NCBI GenBank assembly: GCA_020635035.1 | Contig: JACKAO010000002.1 | Coordinates: 248,001 to 312,000 of the forward strand | Direction: 5' to 3' | Length of the DNA stretch: 64,000 nt | Source of the DNA: Calditrichia bacterium | GTDB lineage: Bacteria > Calditrichota > Calditrichia > Calditrichales > J004 | Part shown: piece by piece, positions 18,433-27,626 of the stretch | Position numbering within the stretch: position 1 is the first letter of the stretch | How the letters are laid out: the number at the start of each line of letters is the position of its first letter | Made by a program: the position numbers and the translations under genes | The notes under the pieces: generated by a model | The model's database searches: none | What the model saw: the letters and a program-made list of their open reading frames with translations, nothing else | What the model was told of the DNA's origin: nothing

Positions 18433-21400
18433 TTATTTTATAATGGCAAATTTTCCGACTTTTTTTCCAATTCCCGGAGCATCAACATGGAAGAAATAAA
18501 GACCGTAAGCTACTTCCAAATTGTCTTTTGTAAGTAAATCCCAATATACTTTACCATCATCAATGCTGCTGTCGTGCTCAAGTGTTCTTACGAGTTCACC
18601 GGCAAGTGTGTATATACGGATTGTGCATTGTGCCGGTACTTTGTCAAAATAAAGTCTGCGATAACCGCGCTCTGTCCTGGAAATATTATTTTTAGGTTCG
18701 ATCGCATTGGTTGCAACATATGGATTAGGTACAACCCTGATATCATCCAGATTCTTCTTAGCAAGCCGGACATCACTTTTTGCACCGTTCGTAGTAAATG
18801 AAAATTTATCTCCATCGACAAAAGGTTTAAATGTTGCTATATAAAGCAGGTCTCCTGCTGACGGCGCAATCCAGTTTGTATCGGTCGGAGCTGGTTCAAT
18901 AATAACCTGCCATGTTGTTTTTTTAGAATTAAGAACCGTTGGATTTGTAACATTTTCCAATATGAAAATATTATCACCCGGATCCCATTTTCCATTGCGC
19001 TTGGTTGTTGGTTCAGTTACTGCGACATAATTCTTTGTATTCTGTGTTACATTCCAAACTTCAAAGTTTATTGACTGACCTGTTAAGGCTGTACCCACAC
19101 TGTCATCAAAGAAACGTATTTCATAGTCAGCCGGATAAAACTTAGCAGAATCTCTTTGTATTAAACTGAAGGTTAAATCGGTTTGAGAAGATTCCGTCCA
19201 GCGCGTTCTTGGAAGATTTAATCCAAAATTTTCATTTTTTACAACCAGTCTCAACCCGTCAAAAACTTCGTTTGTTAATTCAGAGTCAATGGTTGTACTT
19301 CTGAACATGGGATAATACGTATACTCTGCTGTATACTTGGTATCATCTGCCATTCGTGCACCGGGGATACTGTCTGGATCAAACACGGTGATTAAACCTG
19401 CTTTGCCATCCAGATCATAATCAACACCTTCTTCGAATTGTGTTCCACTCTGATCTTTAACCACAAAGCTGGCTGGATTGATTTGTATTTTTGAAAGCGC
19501 TGTTGCCCGTCCGTAGAACGAAATGAAATCATCCTGAACCGGTTTTAAGTCTTCAACTGTATATTCCAGACGGGTTTTACTAGCTGTTACTTTAGTAGTA
19601 TCAGTAAATGTTAATACATAGTTGTTGTCATCTTCGATGGCATTTTCATCAATAATGTCAACAAATATGCTGCCTGTTGTTAAACCACCTGATTCATTTA
19701 CAACACCATCGCCCAGGTTAGGAGCTACATAACCTGCCGTTTTGCTGCGCGGAATAACAATAGCCGTATTTACATCTGTGGTGTAGGTATTCGTAGTCGG
19801 ATCGTAAGTAATAATTTTTGAACATTCAGACGGCGGAATACCAAGAGAATCACTGCCATGATCGTATGAAACAACCGCGTAAAAGTATGTTTGTCCGTTT
19901 ACAACCTGGTTTGAGTCAATATAAACATACTGCAGTCCGGTGTTGTCTCCGAGATAATAAGAAACACCACGGCCTGTATAAGGAATTGCACTTGGTCCGG
20001 AATAATTATTTTTAAGGTCAAATTTAGCGGTTGCACCATTAGCTGATTTCAACGGATCAAAAAGAAACCGGTTGCCGCGAACATCAGTAATGGTCTGTGC
20101 ATCTGAAAACCCGGGATCTGTGCTGCGGTAAATGGCATAACCTTCAAAATCAACTTCTCCGGCGATTGGATCTACAGAAAGCTCTGCACTCTTATCCCAA
20201 TAAAGAGTAACTTTTCTGTCGCCTGGTACAACTGTTAATTTGGGTTTTGTTGGAGGTTTTGCAAACTGGTAACCACTGTTGTAGATATCCTGAACTGTTA
20301 TTGCATTCTGAACAAGATCGTCACGATCCTGGCCAATGATTAAACCAATTGAAAAACGCTTAATTGCTTCACTTATACTGTCGGCGGGGGTTGTGTGAAC
20401 TGATTTTAATGTTACTCTACCCGAACCGTATAAGAAAACACGGTCACCTTCTGATGTCAGCGTATCAAATGTTCCCGGCTGGATGTATTTTGTCCACATC
20501 TCTTCATCATCACTGATATTTATACCGCCGAAATCGGGTTGGGTAAAACTTGTTAATCCAATCATGTCCGATTCATCTATGTCGGTAAATTCATAATTAG
20601 GCTCTCCAGGTTTTTTTAGATCGAAAGGATCTCCTGCCGTTGGTATCCCATCGCCTTCACCTTCATCACCGGTATTTGGCACACCGTCAACACCAACGTC
20701 ATCATTTTCAGCACGCCAGTCGCCATCATCATCAATCCCGTTTGTCCAGCTCTCGTCTATCATACCATCGCCATCATTATCTTTTCCGTCAGAAGCAAGA
20801 CCCGGACTTTCAAGGAATTTATAACCAAGATAACCCGGAACTCGGCCGGCAACGTCGCTCAAGCCGTTTCCATCCCAGGCAAAAACCATATCAAAATTTG
20901 TATCAAAATTAGCAAGGTCATCAGCATAGTTGTTAGGCCCGCCAATATGTGGATCACCCCACATACCAAAAATGACTTTGTTTAAATCAAAATATCCTTT
21001 GTTGCGGATTTTATAGATAAGAAAGATAGCATCTTCTGCGAGTGGATTTGCCCACTGGTAATAACGGGCTTCAACTTCGAGCCCCAATCCCCGCTTAAGA
21101 GAATCACCCGGATAAGGAAAGTACTGAAATTCACGATTATCACGATCATCAAAAACAAAGAATGCTTCTTTATCTGCATTCGTAGCTCCCTGGCCAAGTG
21201 CACCGGGCCATACATAATTTCTAAGGGATGAATTGTACCAATCATCCGGCCAGCTATCCGGTTTTCCATCAAGATCTGTATCTTTATCATCACTTGTCGG
21301 GATGAGATTCTGGCTGGAATTCAGATAGACATTTAACCCGTCATCACTGCGTTCCATGGGTTGAAATCCCCATAACAGACCGCTGCCATCTGTTGCAACT

Positions 21401-21870
21401 TCACCACCATTCGAGATTAAACCATCAGAGATGACATGTGCAACCCAAACACGATTACTATCAGCATCATATACAACCCGGCCATTAGCGTCACGCTTTA
21501 GACGTGCATCCGGATGGCTGCCTTCAGGTATTTCAACTTCTGCTGCTATAAAAGGAGCAAATTCATAAGCATAACCAAGACCTTCCCAAACAATATCGGT
21601 AATACGGTTACCGGGAGAAGAAATAGAGCCGTAATTCCATATTTCTGTAGTAATTTTATTTCCATTCATGATTGCGGTCTGACGCAAAGCAATCGCACTC
21701 GATTTATAAAATTTTGATTTATACCAGCGCCACCAGTCCTGAACCTGTTCCTGGTTCCAGTCTTTTTGCGGCCCTTTACTGTACATTTCATCAAGTGCCG
21801 ACTGGGCTAATAAAAACTGTGGTATAAGTAAAGCAAGAATAATAAGTGTCTGTGCTGCTTTTTTTAACAT
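18433..21870 (-). CDS. Large exported protein with Asp-rich calcium-type loops, FnIII and VVPNPY-type sorting domain (module A)
   Basis: The 1145-aa protein has a signal peptide (LIPQFLLAQ). Residues about 355-412 contain a dense run of Asp/Gly loops resembling thrombospondin type 3 calcium sites (DGKDNDGDGMID, NGIDDDGD). An FnIII-like region lies at about 536-680 (GYAIYRSTD, TYFYAVVSYDHG). The C-terminal domain at about 1042-1145 begins IRVVPNPYV and ends KVGKFAIIK. The early region contains WWRWYKSKFYKSS and WEGLGYAYEFAPF, which I do not recognise from a characterised family. It is a paralogue of the 692-aa protein of module B, extended by about 450 residues. It lies 17 bp downstream of the TonB receptor gene. 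It is likely surface-exposed with unknown ligand. Confidence 0.78.
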   Translation of the reverse strand: MLKKAAQTLIILALLIPQFLLAQSALDEMYSKGPQKDWNQEQVQDWWRWYKSKFYKSSAIALRQTAIMNGNKITTEIWNYGSISSPGNRITDIVWEGLGYAYEFAPFIAAEVEIPEGSHPDARLKRDANGRVVYDADSNRVWVAHVISDGLISNGGEVATDGSGLLWGFQPMERSDDGLNVYLNSSQNLIPTSDDKDTDLDGKPDSWPDDWYNSSLRNYVWPGALGQGATNADKEAFFVFDDRDNREFQYFPYPGDSLKRGLGLEVEARYYQWANPLAEDAIFLIYKIRNKGYFDLNKVIFGMWGDPHIGGPNNYADDLANFDTNFDMVFAWDGNGLSDVAGRVPGYLGYKFLESPGLASDGKDNDGDGMIDESWTNGIDDDGDWRAENDDVGVDGVPNTGDEGEGDGIPTAGDPFDLKKPGEPNYEFTDIDESDMIGLTSFTQPDFGGINISDDEEMWTKYIQPGTFDTLTSEGDRVFLYGSGRVTLKSVHTTPADSISEAIKRFSIGLIIGQDRDDLVQNAITVQDIYNSGYQFAKPPTKPKLTVVPGDRKVTLYWDKSAELSVDPIAGEVDFEGYAIYRSTDPGFSDAQTITDVRGNRFLFDPLKSANGATAKFDLKNNYSGPSAIPYTGRGVSYYLGDNTGLQYVYIDSNQVVNGQTYFYAVVSYDHGSDSLGIPPSECSKIITYDPTTNTYTTDVNTAIVIPRSKTAGYVAPNLGDGVVNESGGLTTGSIFVDIIDENAIEDDNNYVLTFTDTTKVTASKTRLEYTVEDLKPVQDDFISFYGRATALSKIQINPASFVVKDQSGTQFEEGVDYDLDGKAGLITVFDPDSIPGARMADDTKYTAEYTYYPMFRSTTIDSELTNEVFDGLRLVVKNENFGLNLPRTRWTESSQTDLTFSLIQRDSAKFYPADYEIRFFDDSVGTALTGQSINFEVWNVTQNTKNYVAVTEPTTKRNGKWDPGDNIFILENVTNPTVLNSKKTTWQVIIEPAPTDTNWIAPSAGDLLYIATFKPFVDGDKFSFTTNGAKSDVRLAKKNLDDIRVVPNPYVATNAIEPKNNISRTERGYRRLYFDKVPAQCTIRIYTLAGELVRTLEHDSSIDDGKVYWDLLTKDNLEVAYGLYFFHVDAPGIGKKVGKFAIIK

Positions 21871-21887
21871 TTTTACTCCTTCACTCC

Positions 21888-24632
21888 TTAAAACTGTATG
21901 CTTAAACCCAACCGCACTTCACGCGGATGGAAAAAGTAATCAGGACGTGTAACATATTCATCGTAAGTATGAACACCGGGCTGACCATATCGCTCTTTTA
22001 AAACTGTTGGTTCGTCCTGGGTACGGTTTACAAAAGTATAATTGGCTGTACCGGTATCATCAAAAACATAACGTTCATTTTTGGTATCAAAAACATTGTA
22101 AACTTTTGCAAAAACCTGGTAATTAATATCAGAGATTGAAAAATCATAAGATATACGTGCATCGATTCCCTTACGTGTAGGCTTGCGTTCTGTGTTGGGA
22201 AGTGCATCGTATGTTGAATTGGGCACATTTGGTGTATAAGGATATCCGCTGCTCAGATTTCCAATGGCACTGAAGTTTAATCCTTCCGACAATTTTACTG
22301 TTACCGTTGCATTCAGTGTATGCGGCTGATCCCAATCAAGAAAAACGATCTCTTTAACCTGTTCCTGGCCCGAAAGTGAATTATAGAAGAAAGCATCTGT
22401 ATTGTTATTATTTCCTTCGGCCACCTGGTATGTGTATTCTATGCTTGCTGCGATCGGATCTCCCGGAGCCATGCGCTTGCTTAATGAAAGTGTTAAACCT
22501 TTCACGTTTCCATAATCCTGATTCCGCCAGACACGATAATCACGACGGTTACCGTCAAGATCGAAAAATTTAATACGCTGCTGAGCAAGCAGGTCACGTA
22601 TGTCTTTATAGAATCCTGTAATATCCAGCGCAAAACGATCGCCTAATTGCTGCTGCAGACCCATTTCGTAAATAACAGTTTTTTCGGGATTCAAATTTGC
22701 GTTTCCGAATGAACCAACAGAGACGACAGCATTGGGCAGTTCAAATTCAGGATTTGTAAAAAGGTACCTTAGCGACGGCATCTGATAAAAATGCCCGTAT
22801 GAAAAATGGATGACCCCCTCGGCCGATATCGGGAAAGAAACACCAAAGCGCGGTGCAAGCATATGTTTGGCTTCCGCTGCTTTAAGTTCACCATCCGGTT
22901 GAAGGATATCCGCAGCATAATCAAAATCGGAATAGAAATAGTCATAGCGTAAACCGGCATTGATGATCATATCATCGTATTCAATTTTATCCTGAACATA
23001 TGCTGAAACCTGTCGCGGGTAAGTTGTATACTGATCATGTTCCGGCTGATCGGTTGGTACTACTGTTGGTACTTTATAAAAATTTCTGTCATACAAAATC
23101 GTGTAGGCTTCATTATCCAGTTTATATAAGCGTGCTTCAACACCACTTTTTACCAGGTGTCTTTTATTTACCTGGCTGGTAAAATCAAATTTTCCCAGAT
23201 ATGTTAATGATTTTTCGTATGCATGATTCATATCTGTTCCGCCAAAAACAAAATTTACACCGGCAGGGTCTCCCTGGATTTTATCAGTTGGCACATAACG
23301 CGGGTCATTGTAGTCTTCATATAAATAGGAACGTGTATCTTTATAGTTTACAGACCCTTTCAGCTCATAAAAAGTAGTGTTGGAAATTGTATGTGTAATA
23401 TTAATGGTATTCTGCAATCCCCAAGAACGTGTTGTTCCCAGGCCATCAGGATTGAATCGATAAGCATGCGAATAGGATTTCCATTTATCTGTATTGTAAA
23501 TGGATTGCAGTCTTAAAGTAAATGCCGGCGATAATTGAAATTTGGTTTTTGCTAAAAGATTAAGTCCGTCGCTGGGATTCATAGAAACATACTTCCCATC
23601 CCCACCCATCCCGATTATCCATGAGTCATCCAGAATATCAATAGTGGTTACATTACCATAATCTTCTTTAATTTCAATTGTTTCGACTCGTGTAAGAAAG
23701 TTCGATGAATCTGATGGCAGATGTTCACGCACTCCATAAAGATATCCGCCAGACCTGCTGTAACGGGCTGACAGGAAAAAGGTGTGTGAAGGATTGTTAA
23801 GGAATGGAATCTGCCCTGAAAATGTGCCTTCAATATTGTTGTTTGCTAATGGATCGACATCATCAATGTTTGCAAAAAGTTTATTCCGGTTGCTGATAAA
23901 ATCACCTGTATATCCGCTGATATAAGCACGAAAATCAGATGATCCATCTTTGGTTGTCAGGTTAACGATGCCACTCATTGCGTTTCCATACTCCGCATTA
24001 AATGCACCACTCACAACCGTCATTTCCTGTATGGCATTCGTTGCCACGGTTACACCCAAGCCATTTGTTGAATATGGATTTGCCACCGAGACACCATCCA
24101 CAAGGTAGGCTATTTCATTGGAGCGTCCGCCTTTAATATGAATCGCTCCGTCTGCACCTTGTGTAACACCAGCTTGCGTGAGCATAACCGCTGTAAATGT
24201 TTCAACAGGTAGCGCTTCAATTTCTTCGGCACTTGTTACTGTTTTGGATGCTGTTAAATCATTCTGAATTAATGGCCTGTCAGCAATAACCGTAATTTTT
24301 TCACCGAGCTCGAGTGCTTCTTCGCTCATAGCAAAATTAATATTAAGAGTTCTGTCTGATTGCACTTTCACGTTTTCAACACGTTTTGTTGCATATCCTA
24401 CAATGATACATTCCAGAACATAATTTCCCGGGGGAACATTAAGGATTAAATATTCACCGTTTACATCCGTTGATGCTCCCAGCAAAGTTCCTTCGATAAG
24501 CACGTTGGCTCCTGGCAATGTCTCTCCGCTCTGAGCATCTGTTACCACACCGACTATCTTTCCTGTATTGCCGGCAAAAGCCATTGAATGAAATAAAATG
24601 AAAATCACAAGAAGTCTGAAGAAGCTTCTCAT
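21888..24632 (-). CDS. TonB-dependent outer-membrane receptor (module A)
   Basis: The 914-aa protein starts with a signal peptide (RLLVIFILFHSMAFA). It has a carboxypeptidase-regulatory-like domain (GETLPGANVLIEG, ILNVPPGNYVL), a plug domain (AVMLTQAGVT, IHIKGGRSNEIAYLVDG, GAFNAEYGNAMSG) and a long barrel ending LGLSIQF. The start at 24632 is chosen over an upstream ATG at 24713 because GGAGGAAT lies just before it and the signal peptide follows at once. It is highly similar in its N-terminal third to the module B receptor (both read ELGE-ITV--RP). The cognate ligand is unknown. Neither receptor has a SusD partner, which argues against a canonical Sus glycan system. Confidence 0.88.
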   Translation of the reverse strand: MRSFFRLLVIFILFHSMAFAGNTGKIVGVVTDAQSGETLPGANVLIEGTLLGASTDVNGEYLILNVPPGNYVLECIIVGYATKRVENVKVQSDRTLNINFAMSEEALELGEKITVIADRPLIQNDLTASKTVTSAEEIEALPVETFTAVMLTQAGVTQGADGAIHIKGGRSNEIAYLVDGVSVANPYSTNGLGVTVATNAIQEMTVVSGAFNAEYGNAMSGIVNLTTKDGSSDFRAYISGYTGDFISNRNKLFANIDDVDPLANNNIEGTFSGQIPFLNNPSHTFFLSARYSRSGGYLYGVREHLPSDSSNFLTRVETIEIKEDYGNVTTIDILDDSWIIGMGGDGKYVSMNPSDGLNLLAKTKFQLSPAFTLRLQSIYNTDKWKSYSHAYRFNPDGLGTTRSWGLQNTINITHTISNTTFYELKGSVNYKDTRSYLYEDYNDPRYVPTDKIQGDPAGVNFVFGGTDMNHAYEKSLTYLGKFDFTSQVNKRHLVKSGVEARLYKLDNEAYTILYDRNFYKVPTVVPTDQPEHDQYTTYPRQVSAYVQDKIEYDDMIINAGLRYDYFYSDFDYAADILQPDGELKAAEAKHMLAPRFGVSFPISAEGVIHFSYGHFYQMPSLRYLFTNPEFELPNAVVSVGSFGNANLNPEKTVIYEMGLQQQLGDRFALDITGFYKDIRDLLAQQRIKFFDLDGNRRDYRVWRNQDYGNVKGLTLSLSKRMAPGDPIAASIEYTYQVAEGNNNNTDAFFYNSLSGQEQVKEIVFLDWDQPHTLNATVTVKLSEGLNFSAIGNLSSGYPYTPNVPNSTYDALPNTERKPTRKGIDARISYDFSISDINYQVFAKVYNVFDTKNERYVFDDTGTANYTFVNRTQDEPTVLKERYGQPGVHTYDEYVTRPDYFFHPREVRLGLSIQF

Positions 24633-24816
24633 TATTCCTCCTGTAAAAAAAGGGATGATACTGCGAGAATAAATACAGGTGTTAACTTTAAAGCATTTAA
24701 GCCAACTTTTCAAGTAAATTCACAAATTAAACTAACCGGGTTGTGCGAAGAACCACTTCATAGTATATTGTCGGACTTTATTAACAAAAACATTTAACTT
24801 TTTCCGGAGGTTTTCT

Positions 24817-26616
24817 ATGAAGACAATGCTCACTGTTTTGGCTTTATTTATTCTGACTACTTTCGCAACGTCTCAGGTAACTGTTTCTACTGCATATAAC
24901 TACAATTCAGCAGATTCATTCCAGACAGCATTAGGAAGTATTCGTGGCGTCGGTTATGATGCCGATCTTATGGGTGATGGTGTTTCAGCAATTGCAGCAA
25001 CAAATTATAATCTTGGCGGTGTTGTCCACGTTTTTGCCGCTGTCGGTAACGATTCCATAGAATTAAAATGGACATCTCCTGTACCCCCTCCTCCCGCAGG
25101 CGGATCTACACCACGTTATGTTGCTTTCGGTGACCTTGATAATGATGGTTTAAAAGAAGTTATCTACCAGAGCAACGAAAATGGTTTCCTTATTTATGAA
25201 TGGGATGGCGTTCCCGGAAGCTGGAATTTTGGAACTACTCCTTCTCAGATTATTGATGGTACATATTTTCCGGCAGTAAGTGGTTACACCGAAGAATTTG
25301 AGATTCTGGATATTGATGGTGATGGAACGAATGAATTAATTACTTCCATGAATCCCGCCAGCTCTGCCAATGATGGCTTTTTCGTTGTAAGCGCTGTTGG
25401 CGAATGGTCAACTGATGATCCCGGTTTTTCAGGTTTTACTGTAGAATTCCAGGCTTTGCGTCCTGATTATGGCGATTATGGACTTGGCGGCAGCCCAATG
25501 GGTATGTTTTCTGCCCAGTTAGATGGTGTTGGAAACCGTGAAGCCATTATGCACAATTGGAATTTTAAAAACGTTACTGTTCTTCGTGCAACAGGTGCAG
25601 ATACCTATGAAATGGCGGATAACACCAATGGCAAACAGAATTATTTCCTGACCGGTGAAGATGATGATGTTGCGCTTTTTGGTGGTATTGCCTGTGATGT
25701 GAATGGTGATGGCCGTGAAGAAGCTTTCCTGCCAACCTACAATCAATCAGGCAATCATGTTGGTGAAATTCATATGATTCATTATGCCGATGGTCAGAGC
25801 GTTTCTGAAATTGATTCGACAAATGTTACTGTTATAGATGCTTCTGAATTCTTTACATCCAGCAGTTTCGGTTATGGTTTTGGTGACATCGACAAAGACG
25901 GCAATGTGAACGTTTATACTTCGGGTGCTTACGGTACAAACGTTGTTTCTCTAGAATTCCAGGGCGGCGATCTTACTGACTCAACAAACTGGCTGGTTGA
26001 AGTTCTTTATGCTGGTGAACCAACCATTCTTGATGCAATAACTTATAAAGACAGTTTGGGTGTTTTAGATACTATCAAAACCGTTAATACAGGTTTTGTT
26101 TCAAAATTATACGGTCAGTATACAGATTTTGATAAAGATGGTCTTGAAGACATTATTCTTCCTTACCAGTCTGTTGGTGACAGTATCACTGTTACAAATA
26201 GTGTTTGGAATGAAGACTCTGTAAAATTTATCGATACAAGTTACAAAATTGTAAATCCGAAAAGATGGTCTTTAAGAATAATTGAAGGCACAAAAAGCAC
26301 TGCATTAGAAGGCAAAGATGTAACTGTAATTACACCGGATGATTATAAATTAAACCAGAATTATCCAAATCCTTTCAACCCGACCACAAATATTGAATTC
26401 TATTTACCGATTAAAAAGAATATTACTTTAACAATCTACAATGCAATGGGTCAAAAAGTTAAAACTCTTGTTAACGGTCTTATGGGTAAAGGAAATCATA
26501 CTGTTCAGTGGGATGCAACAAATGAAAGCGGCGTTAAAGTTGCGACAGGAATGTACATATATGAATTGCGTTTCGGTAACTTTAAACAAAGTAAACGTAT
26601 GATGCTTGTTAAATAA
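24817..26616 (+). CDS. Secreted FG-GAP-repeat protein with T9SS type A sorting domain
   Basis: The 599-aa protein has a signal peptide (LTTFATSQ). FG-GAP-like Asp-rich loops occur through residues 100-460 (DLDNDGLKEVI, DIDGDGTNELI, DVNGDGREEAF, DIDKDGNVNVY, DFDKDGLEDII). The last 85 residues are a canonical sorting domain (NYPNPFNPTTN, then KRMMLVK). A strong ribosome site (CCGGAGG) lies 8 bp upstream. It is transcribed divergently from module A across a 184-bp gap and resembles the 859-aa protein at 4512-7091, so the two receptor modules are bracketed by related secreted propeller proteins. A role in adhesion or surface binding is inference. Confidence 0.83.
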   Translation: MKTMLTVLALFILTTFATSQVTVSTAYNYNSADSFQTALGSIRGVGYDADLMGDGVSAIAATNYNLGGVVHVFAAVGNDSIELKWTSPVPPPPAGGSTPRYVAFGDLDNDGLKEVIYQSNENGFLIYEWDGVPGSWNFGTTPSQIIDGTYFPAVSGYTEEFEILDIDGDGTNELITSMNPASSANDGFFVVSAVGEWSTDDPGFSGFTVEFQALRPDYGDYGLGGSPMGMFSAQLDGVGNREAIMHNWNFKNVTVLRATGADTYEMADNTNGKQNYFLTGEDDDVALFGGIACDVNGDGREEAFLPTYNQSGNHVGEIHMIHYADGQSVSEIDSTNVTVIDASEFFTSSSFGYGFGDIDKDGNVNVYTSGAYGTNVVSLEFQGGDLTDSTNWLVEVLYAGEPTILDAITYKDSLGVLDTIKTVNTGFVSKLYGQYTDFDKDGLEDIILPYQSVGDSITVTNSVWNEDSVKFIDTSYKIVNPKRWSLRIIEGTKSTALEGKDVTVITPDDYKLNQNYPNPFNPTTNIEFYLPIKKNITLTIYNAMGQKVKTLVNGLMGKGNHTVQWDATNESGVKVATGMYIYELRFGNFKQSKRMMLVK

Positions 26617-26625
26617 AATTTTTTT

Positions 26626-26768
26626 AAATAAAAAGGGGCTGTCTTAAAGCGATTGACTTGTCATTCCGAATTTATTTCGGAATCTTAAAATAAGTTATAC
26701 AATATTTTCAAGATCCTGAAGCAAGTTCAGGATGACATTAGACGCTTTAAGACAGCCCCTTTTTATTT
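26626..26768. repeat. 143-bp inverted-repeat element with internal hairpins; bidirectional terminator
   Basis: Perfect 26-bp inverted arms at 26626-26651 and 26743-26768 (core GGGGCTGTCTTAAAGCG) enclose 91 bp. The interior carries two smaller hairpins: TTCCGAA/TTCGGAA at about 26663-26682 and ATCCTGAA/TTCAGGAT at about 26713-26733, flanked by TGTCA and TGACA. The arms end in A/T runs, so the structure can terminate transcription from both convergent genes. The right arm contains the lpxH stop codon. The nested-palindrome design is that of a mobile palindromic repeat or MITE-like unit rather than a simple terminator. Confidence 0.8.
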
Positions 26769-27491
26769 TATATACTTTTTAAATTCCAACTTTTCGCCAT
26801 CAAAAACTGCATAGGTAAAATACTCAATCCAGTCTCCCAGATTAATATATTTTTTGTTGCCGTTTATATGCTCCAGCGGGTTATGGCGGTGCCCCATCAT
26901 TACATAATCATAGCCTTCTGAAAATTTTTTTTCAGCAAAATTTTTATAATCACTCTCATCACGCAGATGGTTTAACTGATTGGTATACTGCCTGCTGGAA
27001 CCTGATACAAAACGTGCAAAGGGAATACCCATATCAGGGTGCAGCCATCTGAAGATTTTTAGATTGGTTTTATTACGTAAAATTCTTTTCAATATCCGAT
27101 ATCCTGCATCCTTCTTACCAAGACCGTCTCCATGCCATAAATAAAAATTTTTCCCGGATAACTCAAACGTGTATTCATCATGCCATGTCTTAATGTTTAA
27201 ATACTCATCAAAAAATGAACCGAGATAAAAATCATGATTTCCCGCCATCAGGTGAGTTTCTATTCCTGCATCCGTTATTTCTTTTAGCGTTTTTAACAGC
27301 AAAAAGAATTTTTTAGGAATTACGTATTTGTATTCAAACCAGAAATCAAACAAATCGCCAACGATAAAAATATGCGTGGCATCTTTTTTAATTTCATTTA
27401 AAAATTCAAGTAATATTCTTTGTTTTTCCGCTTCTTTAGGAGAATCATCAGCGCCAAGATGAACATCTGAAAAAAAATATGCTTTTGCCAT
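26763..27491 (-). CDS. lpxH: UDP-2,3-diacylglucosamine pyrophosphatase
   Basis: The 242-aa protein is a calcineurin-like metallophosphoesterase with all the LpxH metal motifs: SDVHLG (Asp9, His11), GDLFDFW (Asp46), GNHD (84-87), LWHGDGLG and GHRHNP near residue 200. LpxH removes UMP from UDP-2,3-diacylglucosamine to make lipid X in lipid A synthesis, acting at the inner face of the inner membrane. Its presence argues for a Gram-negative envelope with lipid A. The length is normal. The stop codon lies within the right arm of the inverted-repeat element, so that insertion may have set the current C-terminus. No other lpx gene is nearby. Confidence 0.88.
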   Translation of the reverse strand: MAKAYFFSDVHLGADDSPKEAEKQRILLEFLNEIKKDATHIFIVGDLFDFWFEYKYVIPKKFFLLLKTLKEITDAGIETHLMAGNHDFYLGSFFDEYLNIKTWHDEYTFELSGKNFYLWHGDGLGKKDAGYRILKRILRNKTNLKIFRWLHPDMGIPFARFVSGSSRQYTNQLNHLRDESDYKNFAEKKFSEGYDYVMMGHRHNPLEHINGNKKYINLGDWIEYFTYAVFDGEKLEFKKYIK

Positions 27492-27626
27492 TCATTACCT
27501 TTAATCAAATTAAAAAATTAAGTTTTACTTTTGATAAAATCAATGCGGATTCAGATATCTGTTTTTGTTTGATAAAATGGATTTTCGTTTTTAGTATAGA
27601 CACATCAAACAAAATAAAGGTAAAAT

